From assembly GCF_000463075.2 (NCBI RefSeq), contig NZ_AVAQ01000001.1, positions 1 through 64,000 on the forward strand: a stretch of DNA of 64,000 nucleotides, read 5' to 3'. Of this stretch, positions 55,066-63,234 are shown piece by piece. The notes below the pieces were generated by a model, which was not told the DNA's origin, did no database searches, and saw only the letters and a program-made list of their open reading frames with translations. Source of the DNA: Lactiplantibacillus plantarum EGD-AQ4 (GTDB lineage Bacteria; Bacillota; Bacilli; Lactobacillales; Lactobacillaceae). Position numbers and translations under genes: made by a program. Position 1 is the first letter of the stretch. Every line of letters begins with the position of its first letter.

Positions 55066-55183
55066 AAATATCACTCCCTAACCTTTAACTTAGTCCTTTA
55101 AAAACGGATGGTCAAATAATTGGTTACGTTTGCTAGTCACGGGGTTTTCAAGTAGAATTGATGTGATAGGGGGTTGGGATAAA

Positions 55184-55471
55184 ATGTTTATGACAACCGG
55201 TGATCTACAACGGTCACACATGATTAAAGGTGTTGTTTCTGTCACCAAGCACCTGATGTTCGAATCTGATGGTGTCGATCAATTTGAACGTTTTGATGAT
55301 TTGATTGAACAAGTCAAACCGTTGTTGCTAAAAAAAGCTGAAGAACAAGGTGGCGACGGCCTTATTTATGTGAACTTCAATACGGAAGTTGCACAGATGA
55401 GTGTCGCACCCCGGTTCCTAGTCGTTACGGGCTACGGGACAGTCGTCAAATTAGTGGACGAATCAGTCTGA
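55184..55471 (+). CDS. YbjQ/UPF0145-like small protein
   Basis: 95 residues (MTTGDLQRSHMIKGVVSVTKHLMF), similar in pattern to the YbjQ heavy-metal-binding-domain family, which forms pentamers of unknown function. AGGGGGTTGGG precedes ATG 55184; a longer reading from 55130 has no ribosome binding site. Confidence 0.7.
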   Translation: MFMTTGDLQRSHMIKGVVSVTKHLMFESDGVDQFERFDDLIEQVKPLLLKKAEEQGGDGLIYVNFNTEVAQMSVAPRFLVVTGYGTVVKLVDESV

Positions 55472-55475
55472 GGCG

Positions 55476-55504
55476 GAGGATCTGAGCATTCAGGTCCTTT
55501 TTTA
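55476..55504 (+). terminator. Terminator after the YbjQ-like gene
   Basis: AGGATCTGA and TCAGGTCCT around GCAT, then TTTTT. Confidence 0.75.
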
Positions 55505-55523
55505 TTTGAGAGGGGAAGATTAG

Positions 55524-57791
55524 ATGAGCAAGCAACCATTTGAACATGGGGCAATCGAAGTCTTTGACGCGACCCAAAACAATTTGCAACACGTCAGTCT
55601 CCGGGTCCCCAAGTACGCCACGACGGTCTTTGTGGGACTGTCTGGTTCTGGAAAGTCGTCGCTAGTTTTTGATACGATTGCGGCAGCGTCACGACGCGAA
55701 CTGAATGAGACGTTTCCGAGCTTCACGCAGCAGTATTTACCGAAGTATGGGCAACCGCATGTCGGCCACATCGAGCATTTGCCGGTCGCCATTGTGATTG
55801 CGCAGCAACGTTTGGGTAAAAACGCTCGTTCGACGCTAGCAACTTACACCGGAATCTATTCCTTATTGCGACTATTGTTCTCGCGAGTGGGTAAGCCGTT
55901 TATCGGCTATTCCGACACGTTCTCGTTTAATCTACCACAAGGCATGTGCCCGACCTGTCAGGGCTTGGGGTACGTCGACGATATTGATGAGCACCAATTG
56001 ATCGATCCTGAAAAGTCTCTCAATCAGGGGGCCATCACGTTTGTGAGTTTCGCTCCGGATACGTGGCGCTGGCGGCGTTATGCGACCAGTGGTTTGTTTG
56101 ATAATGACAAGCCCATCAAGGATTATACGCCGGACGAATATGACTTATTGATGCATGCACCCCAGCAAAAACTCGCCCATCCCGGTGAAGGTTTTCCACG
56201 GACGGCGCTGTACGAGGGCGTGGTTCCGCGTATTAAGCGGTCGATTATTGGTAAAAAGGAAGCGGAACACCATCGCGATGCCATTGCGGCGGTGGTGACT
56301 CGCAAGCCGTGTCCCGACTGTGGTGGCACCCGTTTGAAACCGGTCGTGTTGACCAATCACATCAACGGCGTCAATATTGCGGAAGTGAGCGCAATGGATT
56401 TGAAGCACGTGCTGGCCTTTTTACAAACGATTGACGCGCCACTCGCACAGGATATCGTCCGTGAATTAACGACCAAAATTCAGTCGTTAGTCGATATTGG
56501 CCTAGGTTATTTAACCTTGGATCGTGGGACGAGCTCGTTGTCGGGTGGAGAGGCACAGCGCATCAAGATCGCCAAGTACTTGACCAGCGCGCTCGTTGAT
56601 ATGGTCTACATTTTAGATGAACCAAGTGTTGGCTTACATCCGCACGACATTCAACTGATCAAGCAAGCACTCAATAAGCTCAAGGAAAAGGGCAATACGA
56701 TTCTGATCGTGGAGCACAACCCGGCGATGTTTGCCTTAGCAGATTACGTGGTTGAAATGGGCCCACAAGCTGGCAGTGCCGGTGGACAAGTGACTTTTAC
56801 TGGGACGTACGCGGAACTATTGGCTTCGGATACATTGACTGGTCACTGGTTGCGTCAGCCGCATCAGTGGGGTATTGAGCGGCCGGTCAAGTCAACGCTG
56901 GCTTTAACACACGTTAACGAGAATAACTTGCAAGATGTCAGCGTCGACGTGCCGTTGGGCGTGATGACGGTCATTTCAGGTGTGGCGGGCTCCGGTAAGA
57001 GCTCGTTAGTGACTGCGTTGAAACGGCAGCTGAAGACCGACTACATTGACCTAGCGCAAACACCCGTGGGGATTAACATTCGCTCGACGCCCGCCACGTA
57101 TGTAGGCGTTTTGGACGCGATTCGCCAATTGTTCGGTAAGACTAACGGCGTTGCGACTAGCTGGTTCAGCTACAATGGCAAGGGCGCTTGTCCGCGGTGT
57201 AAAGGCAAGGGTGTGACGATTACTAACATGGCGTTCATGGATCCGGTCGTACAGACCTGTGAGTTGTGTCATGGCCAACGGTATAATGAGACCGCGCTCA
57301 GTTATACCTATCTGGGCAAAACGATTGCGGAAGTGCTGCAATTATCTGTGACTAAGGCACTCGAATTCTTTACAGATACGGCCAAAGTTGCCGCGCCGTT
57401 GAACAATTTGGTGCGCGTCGGTTTGGGCTATTTGACACTCGCCCAGCCACTGACGACCTTATCTGGTGGCGAGTTACAACGTTTGAAGTTAGCAGTTGAG
57501 CTTGGTAAACAGGGGACGGTCTATTTACTGGACGAACCGACCGCGGGACTGCATTTGCAGGATACCCAACGGTTACTGAAGTTATTTGCTGAGCTGGTCG
57601 ATGCGGGCAATAGCCTGATTATTATCGAACACAACTTGGCAGTCATCAGTCAGGCAGATTGGTTGATTGACGTCGGCCCGGATGCTGGGCGGTATGGTGG
57701 CCAGATTCAGTATAGCGGCACGCCACGAGACGCCGTAGCAGTCAGTGGCTCACGAACCGGCGCGGCCTTGAAGGCTTGGATGCAAGCTTGA
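55524..57791 (+). CDS. UvrA2-like excinuclease-family ATPase
   Basis: 755 residues, shorter than UvrA (about 940-960). Two ABC modules: Walker A GLSGSGKSS (39-47) and GVAGSGKSS; signatures LSGGEAQRIKIA and LSGGELQRLKLA; Walker B VYILDEPSVGLHP and VYLLDEPTAGLHL. Zinc-finger cysteines are kept (CPTCQG, CPDCGG, CPRCKG..CELCHG). The missing ~200 residues correspond to part of the insertion regions, including the UvrB-binding domain. UvrA2 proteins are linked with tolerance to DNA-binding drugs; a role outside standard excision repair is likely. GAGAGGGG precedes the ATG. Confidence 0.87.
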   Translation: MSKQPFEHGAIEVFDATQNNLQHVSLRVPKYATTVFVGLSGSGKSSLVFDTIAAASRRELNETFPSFTQQYLPKYGQPHVGHIEHLPVAIVIAQQRLGKNARSTLATYTGIYSLLRLLFSRVGKPFIGYSDTFSFNLPQGMCPTCQGLGYVDDIDEHQLIDPEKSLNQGAITFVSFAPDTWRWRRYATSGLFDNDKPIKDYTPDEYDLLMHAPQQKLAHPGEGFPRTALYEGVVPRIKRSIIGKKEAEHHRDAIAAVVTRKPCPDCGGTRLKPVVLTNHINGVNIAEVSAMDLKHVLAFLQTIDAPLAQDIVRELTTKIQSLVDIGLGYLTLDRGTSSLSGGEAQRIKIAKYLTSALVDMVYILDEPSVGLHPHDIQLIKQALNKLKEKGNTILIVEHNPAMFALADYVVEMGPQAGSAGGQVTFTGTYAELLASDTLTGHWLRQPHQWGIERPVKSTLALTHVNENNLQDVSVDVPLGVMTVISGVAGSGKSSLVTALKRQLKTDYIDLAQTPVGINIRSTPATYVGVLDAIRQLFGKTNGVATSWFSYNGKGACPRCKGKGVTITNMAFMDPVVQTCELCHGQRYNETALSYTYLGKTIAEVLQLSVTKALEFFTDTAKVAAPLNNLVRVGLGYLTLAQPLTTLSGGELQRLKLAVELGKQGTVYLLDEPTAGLHLQDTQRLLKLFAELVDAGNSLIIIEHNLAVISQADWLIDVGPDAGRYGGQIQYSGTPRDAVAVSGSRTGAALKAWMQA

Positions 57792-57815
57792 AGCGAACAT
57801 GAAAATAATGTAAAC

Positions 57816-57853
57816 AAAAAGCACGCGCAACATAAATTGCGCGTGCTTTTTTA
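57816..57853 (+). terminator. Terminator after the UvrA2-like gene
   Basis: AAAAAGCACGCGCAA pairs with TTGCGCGTGCTTTTTT. It also borders the convergent tRNA-His. Confidence 0.92.
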
Positions 57854-57857
57854 GAAG

Positions 57858-57931
57858 GGCGGTAGGTGGGAATCGAACCCACGCGTGCCGGAGCCACAAT
57901 CCGGTGCGTTAACCACTTCGCCACTACCGCC
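57858..57931 (-). tRNA. tRNA-His(GTG)
   Basis: A full cloverleaf on the minus strand: acceptor GCGGTAG/CTACCGC with encoded extra G(-1) opposite C73, anticodon loop TTGTGGC and T-loop GGTTCGATTCC. CCA is not encoded. The G(-1):C73 pair is diagnostic of tRNA-His. Confidence 0.97.
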
Positions 57932-58285
57932 ATCACGTTAACTTTTCGCCAACATATCTAGTATACACTAAAATGGTGGGGTGCATAGTGTTTTTTATGG
58001 ATTTTTGAAAATTTATGTAAATGGGATGGCGAAAAATAATTAAATAGATGCGCGTTGTGCTAGTTACTATTTAGCGTTAAAGATGATTAAAACGTGTTAT
58101 TTAGTTGGATTCCGGTTTGTCAGCCAAGGGTGCTTCCCATTCCGACTTACGGTGCCAGCTGACGATTGCTGGGAACAGCGGCTTGAATGTACTGTCGTTA
58201 GGGGTAGCTGGAGGATTGATCATGGACAGTTTGGTCTTCAAACGCAACTAATTTAAAATATTGAATGCATAAATATAGAAAAAGG
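57932..58285. other. Intergenic region between the tRNA genes
   Basis: About 350 bases with no coding frame I would support and no clear hairpin. Confidence 0.55.
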
Positions 58286-58314
58286 TTTATTTTTTCGTGA
58301 CTTTTCGCTATAAT
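58286..58314 (+). promoter_or_regulatory. tRNA-Leu promoter
   Basis: TTTATT, 17 bases, then TATAAT (58309-58314); 22 bases ahead of the tRNA. Confidence 0.7.
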
Positions 58315-58336
58315 GAATATTGTTGTTAATTCAACT

Positions 58337-58420
58337 GCCCCAGTGGCGGAACTGGCAGACGCGCAGCGTTCAGGTCGCTGTATTGGAAACAATGTACAGG
58401 TTCGAATCCTGCCTGGGGCA
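58337..58420 (+). tRNA. tRNA-Leu(CAG)
   Basis: 84-base class II tRNA: acceptor GCCCCAG/CTGGGGC, anticodon stem CAGCG/CGCTG with loop TTCAGGT (anticodon CAG), long variable arm and TTCGAAT T-loop. CCA not encoded. It reads CUG, a different codon from the CUC specifier in the leuS T-box. Confidence 0.97.
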
Positions 58421-58450
58421 TTAGTTTTATTTTCGGTATGTTCTACTTTG

Positions 58451-58481
58451 AAAAGTCCTCGATTATTCGAGGGCTTTTTTG
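58451..58481 (+). terminator. Terminator of tRNA-Leu
   Basis: AAAGTCCTCGA and TCGAGGGCTTTTTT around a short loop. Confidence 0.85.
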
Positions 58482-58509
58482 TTTGAAACGCAATCAGATG
58501 TTCGTCGCA

Positions 58510-58564
58510 TTAAAAAACGGTCCATCTCAGCCATTATTCACTTCGAGTGATAGCTGAGATGGAC
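58510..58564 (-). terminator. Terminator of the envelope operon
   Basis: GGTCCATCTCAGC and GCTGAGATGGACC pair; on the minus strand TTTTTT follows. Confidence 0.88.
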
Positions 58565-58590
58565 CGGTCTGAGTCTCTATCTACATTCCA

Positions 58591-59016
58591 TTAATTCGCC
58601 TGTTTCGTCGTAATATTACCATTTGCATAAACAAAGTAACTATTCAAATAATGACCGCGGCCACCATCCGTCTTCTTGCGGTAGGCGTCCACTTGATAAT
58701 AGTGGTGCCCTTGTCCATCCCGGTTAGCGGTGGGGATGACTGCAAACGTCTGAGATTTTGGTTCGTGAAGCACCTGGGCAACGGCTTGAGCGGCACCCGT
58801 GGCACTAGTGATATGGTCATTGGTTGCTTGATAATTATTGCCGAGACGCTTTTTGGCACTGGCGTCGGCGGCTTGATTGTCGCGCCGTGTTTGTTCTGCC
58901 CGGTCCGATGCGGCGACCGAACTGGCCGTTTTGGTCGAGATGCTTGGTTCGGCTTGTGAGGTGCAGCCGGCTAACAGCAATAGGCTGCAGAGCCCGATAA
59001 TGATTCCCCGAGTCAC
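58591..59016 (-). CDS. Lipoprotein of unknown function (141 aa)
   Basis: A signal peptide with lipobox LLAGC (Cys18), then a Ser/Ala/Gln-rich linker and a ~70-residue domain (residues ~70-135) rich in Tyr and His. The start is GTG 59016 with AGGAGGACC upstream. Last gene of a three-gene unit with the 39- and 337-residue proteins; probably envelope-associated. Confidence 0.83.
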   Translation of the reverse strand: MTRGIIIGLCSLLLLAGCTSQAEPSISTKTASSVAASDRAEQTRRDNQAADASAKKRLGNNYQATNDHITSATGAAQAVAQVLHEPKSQTFAVIPTANRDGQGHHYYQVDAYRKKTDGGRGHYLNSYFVYANGNITTKQAN

Positions 59017-59028
59017 GCGTGGTCCTCC

Positions 59029-59148
59029 TTACTTCGTTTGTTCCTGCGACAGACTCGGATAGGGGGTCTGTCGGATAATTTTCATATCAACGATCGTCAT
59101 TACACCAATGGCTAAAATTAAAACAACGGCTAGCAAAAATTTTTTCAT
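59029..59148 (-). CDS. Very small membrane protein (39 aa)
   Basis: ATG-AAA-AAA start, one hydrophobic segment (MKKFLLAVVLILAIGVMTIV) and a polar tail ending QEQTK. A plausible ribosome binding site (GTGGGG) lies upstream, and the next gene's AGGAGG overlaps the region of the stop. Its position between two envelope genes on the same strand supports it being real. It is too short to assign by similarity. Confidence 0.6.
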   Translation of the reverse strand: MKKFLLAVVLILAIGVMTIVDMKIIRQTPYPSLSQEQTK

Positions 59149-59175
59149 GACGGTAACCCCACTTCATTAGATGAC

Positions 59176-60189
59176 TTATTTCCAGTTTGGCACCCAAATG
59201 ACCCGGTCAATCTGTTCCGGAATGACCGTAATCTTAGATCCAGTCTGCGGGCCATCCTGAACATCGATAACGTAGGAGATTGGGCCCGCATCAACTTCGA
59301 CGATTGAACCGCGCTGACCGTCGACTGTATCGACCAAACTGTAGAGCGGAATCTCATCATTGCTGATTTCCATTTCATAGAGCGTGAATTGGAGGAAGTA
59401 CGATTTTTTCCCGGTCTTGATTTTGAGCGGCGTGTCGATGGCGCCGTAATCAGGCAAGGCCCGGTTCTGAGCGTTCGGATCGTTCATGTATTGCATTTCG
59501 TCAACGGCATCAATGGCCATCTTCCATTCGCCACCCGTCAAATTAGTCTTGGAGGAGAGCGTCATCACGGAATTAGCGTAAATATCGATGACGTTGAAGG
59601 CTTCATCAACTTGCTTCTTTGGCAGATACCCAATCGTATAGCCATGTTCCGCAACTTTGAGTTCAACACGCACCGACCGTTGCGGCCCATCGACTTCTTC
59701 GACCAACTGGATTTCCCCAATGTTGGCGTTGGCATCGACCCGATATTTCTTGGCGTACAAGTAGTCCGCCTTGAGACCAGAATCGTTATAACCACCATAG
59801 GGCTTGAAATAACCGCGTTCACTGGCATCCGCTAACGCTGCTTCGAATTCTTTTTGATAGTAATCGAGGCCAATCACATACGAACGAAAGATTGCACGCG
59901 AGTTCGCATTGATTCGACGCGTCTGCGGAACTGACACGGGCCGGGGTGCCGTCTGGTTGAGCCGGTTACGAAGACCGTTATTTTGCGTCTGCAATTTGAC
60001 GATTTGTCGGTCCTGTTCCTGGTTCGCTAAGGTTTGGTGAACAAGTCGTTGGCGAATCGACTTCAATAATTCGGCTTGTTTGGCCGCTGCCTGGTTCGTG
60101 TGGTGCAGGTGAACCAACACCGCGATTAAAATCGTGATCAAGACTAGGCAGGCAGCAATCAGCCCAGCAACAATTAAATAAATTCTCAT
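59176..60189 (-). CDS. Membrane-anchored coiled-coil protein with possible HIRAN-like domain (337 aa)
   Basis: An N-terminal membrane helix (residues 4-28) is followed by a coiled coil (about 33-80, ELLKSIRQRLVHQTLANQEQ), a Pro-rich linker and a C-terminal beta-rich part (~105-335). Within it, residues ~150-210 (YRVDANANIGEIQLVEEVD ... GYTIGYLPKK) recall the HIRAN pattern, but I cannot confirm that. GGAGTG precedes the ATG, and a good promoter lies upstream. First gene of an operon with the 39-residue protein and the lipoprotein. Confidence 0.8.
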   Translation of the reverse strand: MRIYLIVAGLIAACLVLITILIAVLVHLHHTNQAAAKQAELLKSIRQRLVHQTLANQEQDRQIVKLQTQNNGLRNRLNQTAPRPVSVPQTRRINANSRAIFRSYVIGLDYYQKEFEAALADASERGYFKPYGGYNDSGLKADYLYAKKYRVDANANIGEIQLVEEVDGPQRSVRVELKVAEHGYTIGYLPKKQVDEAFNVIDIYANSVMTLSSKTNLTGGEWKMAIDAVDEMQYMNDPNAQNRALPDYGAIDTPLKIKTGKKSYFLQFTLYEMEISNDEIPLYSLVDTVDGQRGSIVEVDAGPISYVIDVQDGPQTGSKITVIPEQIDRVIWVPNWK

Positions 60190-60226
60190 AATAATTCACT
60201 CCAAGAAGAATTGCAGATTAGTTTTA

Positions 60227-60255
60227 GTATAGTCGACCAGCACGCAGAGCGCCAA
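60227..60255 (-). promoter_or_regulatory. Promoter of the envelope operon
   Basis: TTGGCG, 17 bases, TATACT on the minus strand, about 38 bases ahead of the 337-residue gene. Confidence 0.75.
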
Positions 60256-60347
60256 TTTTACGGCTGTGCTTGTCAGCGAATCGATAACAAGGTATGATAT
60301 TGCTATTGTATAATAATTTTGACTGATAAGAAACGGTGGCGAACAGC

Positions 60348-60815
60348 GTGCAATGGTTGATTAAAATCTACCATCAAGGTGAATATTTTTGGAAATATGC
60401 CGTGTTTGGCTTTATGGCTGCGCTAATCAACGTGTTGGCATTCTGGCTACTACACGCTGTCTTAGCTGAACACTACCTATTTTCCAACACGATTGCGTGG
60501 GTCGTCGCAACTTTGTTCAGTTTTTTTACCAACAAAGCGGTGGTTTTCCAATCAAAATCACAAAACTTTTGGCACTGGTGCCGCGAGTTCGTGAGCTTCA
60601 TGTTAACGCGCGGACTGTCTTACTTTTTTGATACGTTCTTGATGTTTCTCGGCATCTCAGTCCTCATTTGGCCAGCGATGTTAGTGAAAATCATTGACCA
60701 GGTGCTCGTCGGGTTGTTCAATTATGGCACCTCACGTCTGATTTTTATGGAAACCAATCAGAAAATGCGGATGCGACGGATGCTGCTGAAACGATTAAAT
60801 AATCGTAATAACTAA
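60348..60815 (+). CDS. GtrA-family membrane protein
   Basis: 155 residues, four membrane helices, and the GtrA pattern (FGFMAALINVLAFWLL early; NKAVVFQSKSQNF in the middle; NYGTSRLIFM at the end). GtrA-type proteins flip or assist lipid-linked sugars in cell-surface polysaccharide modification. GTG 60348 is preferred because CGGTGG lies 8 bases upstream; GTG 60336 is possible. Confidence 0.87.
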   Translation: MQWLIKIYHQGEYFWKYAVFGFMAALINVLAFWLLHAVLAEHYLFSNTIAWVVATLFSFFTNKAVVFQSKSQNFWHWCREFVSFMLTRGLSYFFDTFLMFLGISVLIWPAMLVKIIDQVLVGLFNYGTSRLIFMETNQKMRMRRMLLKRLNNRNN

Positions 60816-60835
60816 CGACGCGAATCAGTCGTGCG

Positions 60836-60869
60836 AAGCAAGTGGTCAGGGATGGCGGCTTGCTTTTTT
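60836..60869 (+). terminator. Terminator after the GtrA-like gene
   Basis: AAGCAAG and CTTGCTT with a TTTT run. Confidence 0.7.
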
Positions 60870-60931
60870 GATGACTTTAATTAGGTGCTCTTTTCATATT
60901 TTAGTTAGTCAGGAAATCTGGACGGTCGCCT

Positions 60932-61291
60932 TTAAATCAAATGTCCCGTCAGTTGCCAATGCAGTAGGGCACCACAAACGATGGTAACAACGGTACCGCT
61001 GACGAGCAGGGTCAACAGGCCGCGATTCAAGTGGCTTTCCTGTTTGCGTGCAAACGTGATTTCGACTAAGCCGATTGTGCCGAGCCCCAGTATCGCTTTG
61101 ATCAGCGTCAACCACCAATTACCGCTAAAGGTTTTGGTCGCTAAGACCACGCCGGTGATGATGATGAGTAGGTAGCCCAAACGACTGAGAATCAAGTAAC
61201 GGTTGGCTGCTTTGATTGAATGGCGACTCAGGCCCAGCGTGACCGTCACCATCAGCCACAGCCAACCAAAAATGTGTCCGAATAAGTACAT
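60932..61291 (-). CDS. DUF1516/YisL-like membrane protein
   Basis: 119 residues with four membrane helices, starting MYLFGHIFGWLWLM, as in YisL/UPF0344 proteins. GGAGGCGG precedes ATG 61291. Function unknown. It lies 72 bases downstream of yitJ on the same strand. Confidence 0.75.
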   Translation of the reverse strand: MYLFGHIFGWLWLMVTVTLGLSRHSIKAANRYLILSRLGYLLIIITGVVLATKTFSGNWWLTLIKAILGLGTIGLVEITFARKQESHLNRGLLTLLVSGTVVTIVCGALLHWQLTGHLI

Positions 61292-61363
61292 AGTAAAACC
61301 GCCTCCGCATTTACAATTCATGTCTAATTTTAGCATGAAAGTAACTGCTGGCGGCGGTTTCTT

Positions 61364-63226
61364 TTATTGGACTTTCGTTAAATTTTTTTGCTGGACGTAA
61401 TTGACGAGTTCCAGCACCGTTTTGAAGCGATTAAACGGGGTGACGATGTGCACGCCGTTGAAGCGAGCACAGATGCCATCGATTAATTCTTTAGCAATCG
61501 TGATTCCGACGGCTCGTTCGTTGCCGTCTAGTTCAGCCTGTTGCATCCGTTCCAGCACTGACTTAGGAAGGCGGATGCCGTGGACTTCATGATGCAGAAA
61601 TTCAGCGTTGCGACGCGAAACTAAGGGCATCACGCCAACGAAGACGGGCACGTCGATCTGATCGGCAGCCAGTGCGTCGGCCAACGCATCAACGTTAGCG
61701 AGGTCGTAGACGGGTTGTGTAATAATGTAGTCACAACCATAGCTGAGTTTGCGACTGATTGATTTAGTCGATACATTGGTCCGATACGCGTTTGGATTGA
61801 AAGCACCGGCGACTCGAAAGTCACTGGCTTCTTTTAACGACTTCCCAGTCGGGCCAATCCCGCTATTAAACTGCTTGATCAGCTTCATCAGCTCCACGGA
61901 GCGGACGTCACCGACTGAAGTCGCACCCGGAAAATCGCCGAGTTTAGCGGGATCTCCAGTCACGGCCAGGATGTCTTCAATCCCGAGGCTGTGTAGTCCC
62001 ATGATTTCAGATTGCAGGCCAATCAAGTTGTGGTCGCGGGTTGTCAAATGAACGATTGGCGTGATGCCATAATTCAACTTCAACTGTGCCGCAATCGCGG
62101 TGTTGGCGATTCTGACCGTCGCTAAGGAGTTGTCAGAAAGCGTAATCCCATCGACGCCGGCTGCTTTGAGGCGTTCGGCACCCCGGAAAAATTTACGGGT
62201 ATCGAAATCCCGCGGTGGGTCTAACTCGACCAGCACCGTCTTTTTCGTCGCAACTTTGTGTAAAAACCGGTGCTGACTCTTTGTTGTAACAAGCGTCGGC
62301 GCCTGAGCCACGTGACTTGGCGCGTTATGTGGAACCAGATTGCGACTGCTTAACCCGCGAACGGTGGCCGCGGTATGAAGCGGCGTCGTCCCACAACAAC
62401 CACCGATGATCGATAGGCCTAATTGTCGAAAACGTTCGGCATATTCTTCAAAGTAACTCGGTTCGCCATCATAGACGATTGCGCCGTCCTGGTCAGTACC
62501 CGGTAGCCCAGAGTTCGGGTAGACGGCGAGTTTGACTTCCGCTGGAATCGCCAAATTTTTAAATGACTGTGCGAGGTAGTAGGGTCCTAACCGGCAATTC
62601 GTCCCAATCACGTCCGCGCCAGCCGCATGCAGTTGGACGATGGCATCCGTGAAGCTCGTTCCGTTGCGCAAGACACCAGCAGCTAACATTGAAACGTTTG
62701 TAATCACGGGTAGATCCGTGTGCCCTTTGACGATTTTGAGTGCCGCTAGCAATTCACTCAAATCATAGTAAGTTTCCAGCAAAATGCCATCTAGCTGTTC
62801 AGTTGCTAGCAGGGCGGTCAGCTGTTCGGTAACATTGGCCGCAATTTCGGCTTGCGTGGCACGTTGGACGGTCGCATCGGTGTCGCCAGCCAGGCCACCG
62901 ATCGTCCCTAGAATATAAACGGGATGATCAGCATGCTCGCGGGCGGTGACGGCGATTCTCACGGCAGCCTGGTTAATCGTCGTGACTTGGTCCTGCAAGT
63001 CGTAGCGCGTCAATTTAAGACGGTTGGCCGCGTAGGTGTTGGTTTGAATAATGTCGGCACCCGCCTGAATATAGGATTGGTGCACGCGCAGAATCGTGTC
63101 CGGATGCGTCAAGTTGAGATTTTCAAAGGCCGAATTGATACCATAATTGCCATATAAGAGGGTGCCCATTGCGCCATCGGCTACGAGGACCCGTTGCTGT
63201 AAGGCTTGTCTGAGATTCATCCGCAC
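61364..63226 (-). CDS. yitJ: Bifunctional homocysteine S-methyltransferase / methylenetetrahydrofolate reductase
   Basis: 620 residues. N-terminal half (~1-300): homocysteine methyltransferase barrel with zinc ligands in GTNCRLGP and GGCCGTTP. C-terminal half (~325-610): a MetF-type flavin-dependent reductase (VELDPPRDFDTRKFF; GDPAKLGDFPGATSVGDV). It provides methyl-THF and transfers methyl groups to homocysteine, supporting methionine synthesis with metE, which lies 8 bases upstream. AGGAGG precedes the ATG. Confidence 0.93.
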   Translation of the reverse strand: MRMNLRQALQQRVLVADGAMGTLLYGNYGINSAFENLNLTHPDTILRVHQSYIQAGADIIQTNTYAANRLKLTRYDLQDQVTTINQAAVRIAVTAREHADHPVYILGTIGGLAGDTDATVQRATQAEIAANVTEQLTALLATEQLDGILLETYYDLSELLAALKIVKGHTDLPVITNVSMLAAGVLRNGTSFTDAIVQLHAAGADVIGTNCRLGPYYLAQSFKNLAIPAEVKLAVYPNSGLPGTDQDGAIVYDGEPSYFEEYAERFRQLGLSIIGGCCGTTPLHTAATVRGLSSRNLVPHNAPSHVAQAPTLVTTKSQHRFLHKVATKKTVLVELDPPRDFDTRKFFRGAERLKAAGVDGITLSDNSLATVRIANTAIAAQLKLNYGITPIVHLTTRDHNLIGLQSEIMGLHSLGIEDILAVTGDPAKLGDFPGATSVGDVRSVELMKLIKQFNSGIGPTGKSLKEASDFRVAGAFNPNAYRTNVSTKSISRKLSYGCDYIITQPVYDLANVDALADALAADQIDVPVFVGVMPLVSRRNAEFLHHEVHGIRLPKSVLERMQQAELDGNERAVGITIAKELIDGICARFNGVHIVTPFNRFKTVLELVNYVQQKNLTKVQ

Positions 63227-63234
63227 GACCTCCT

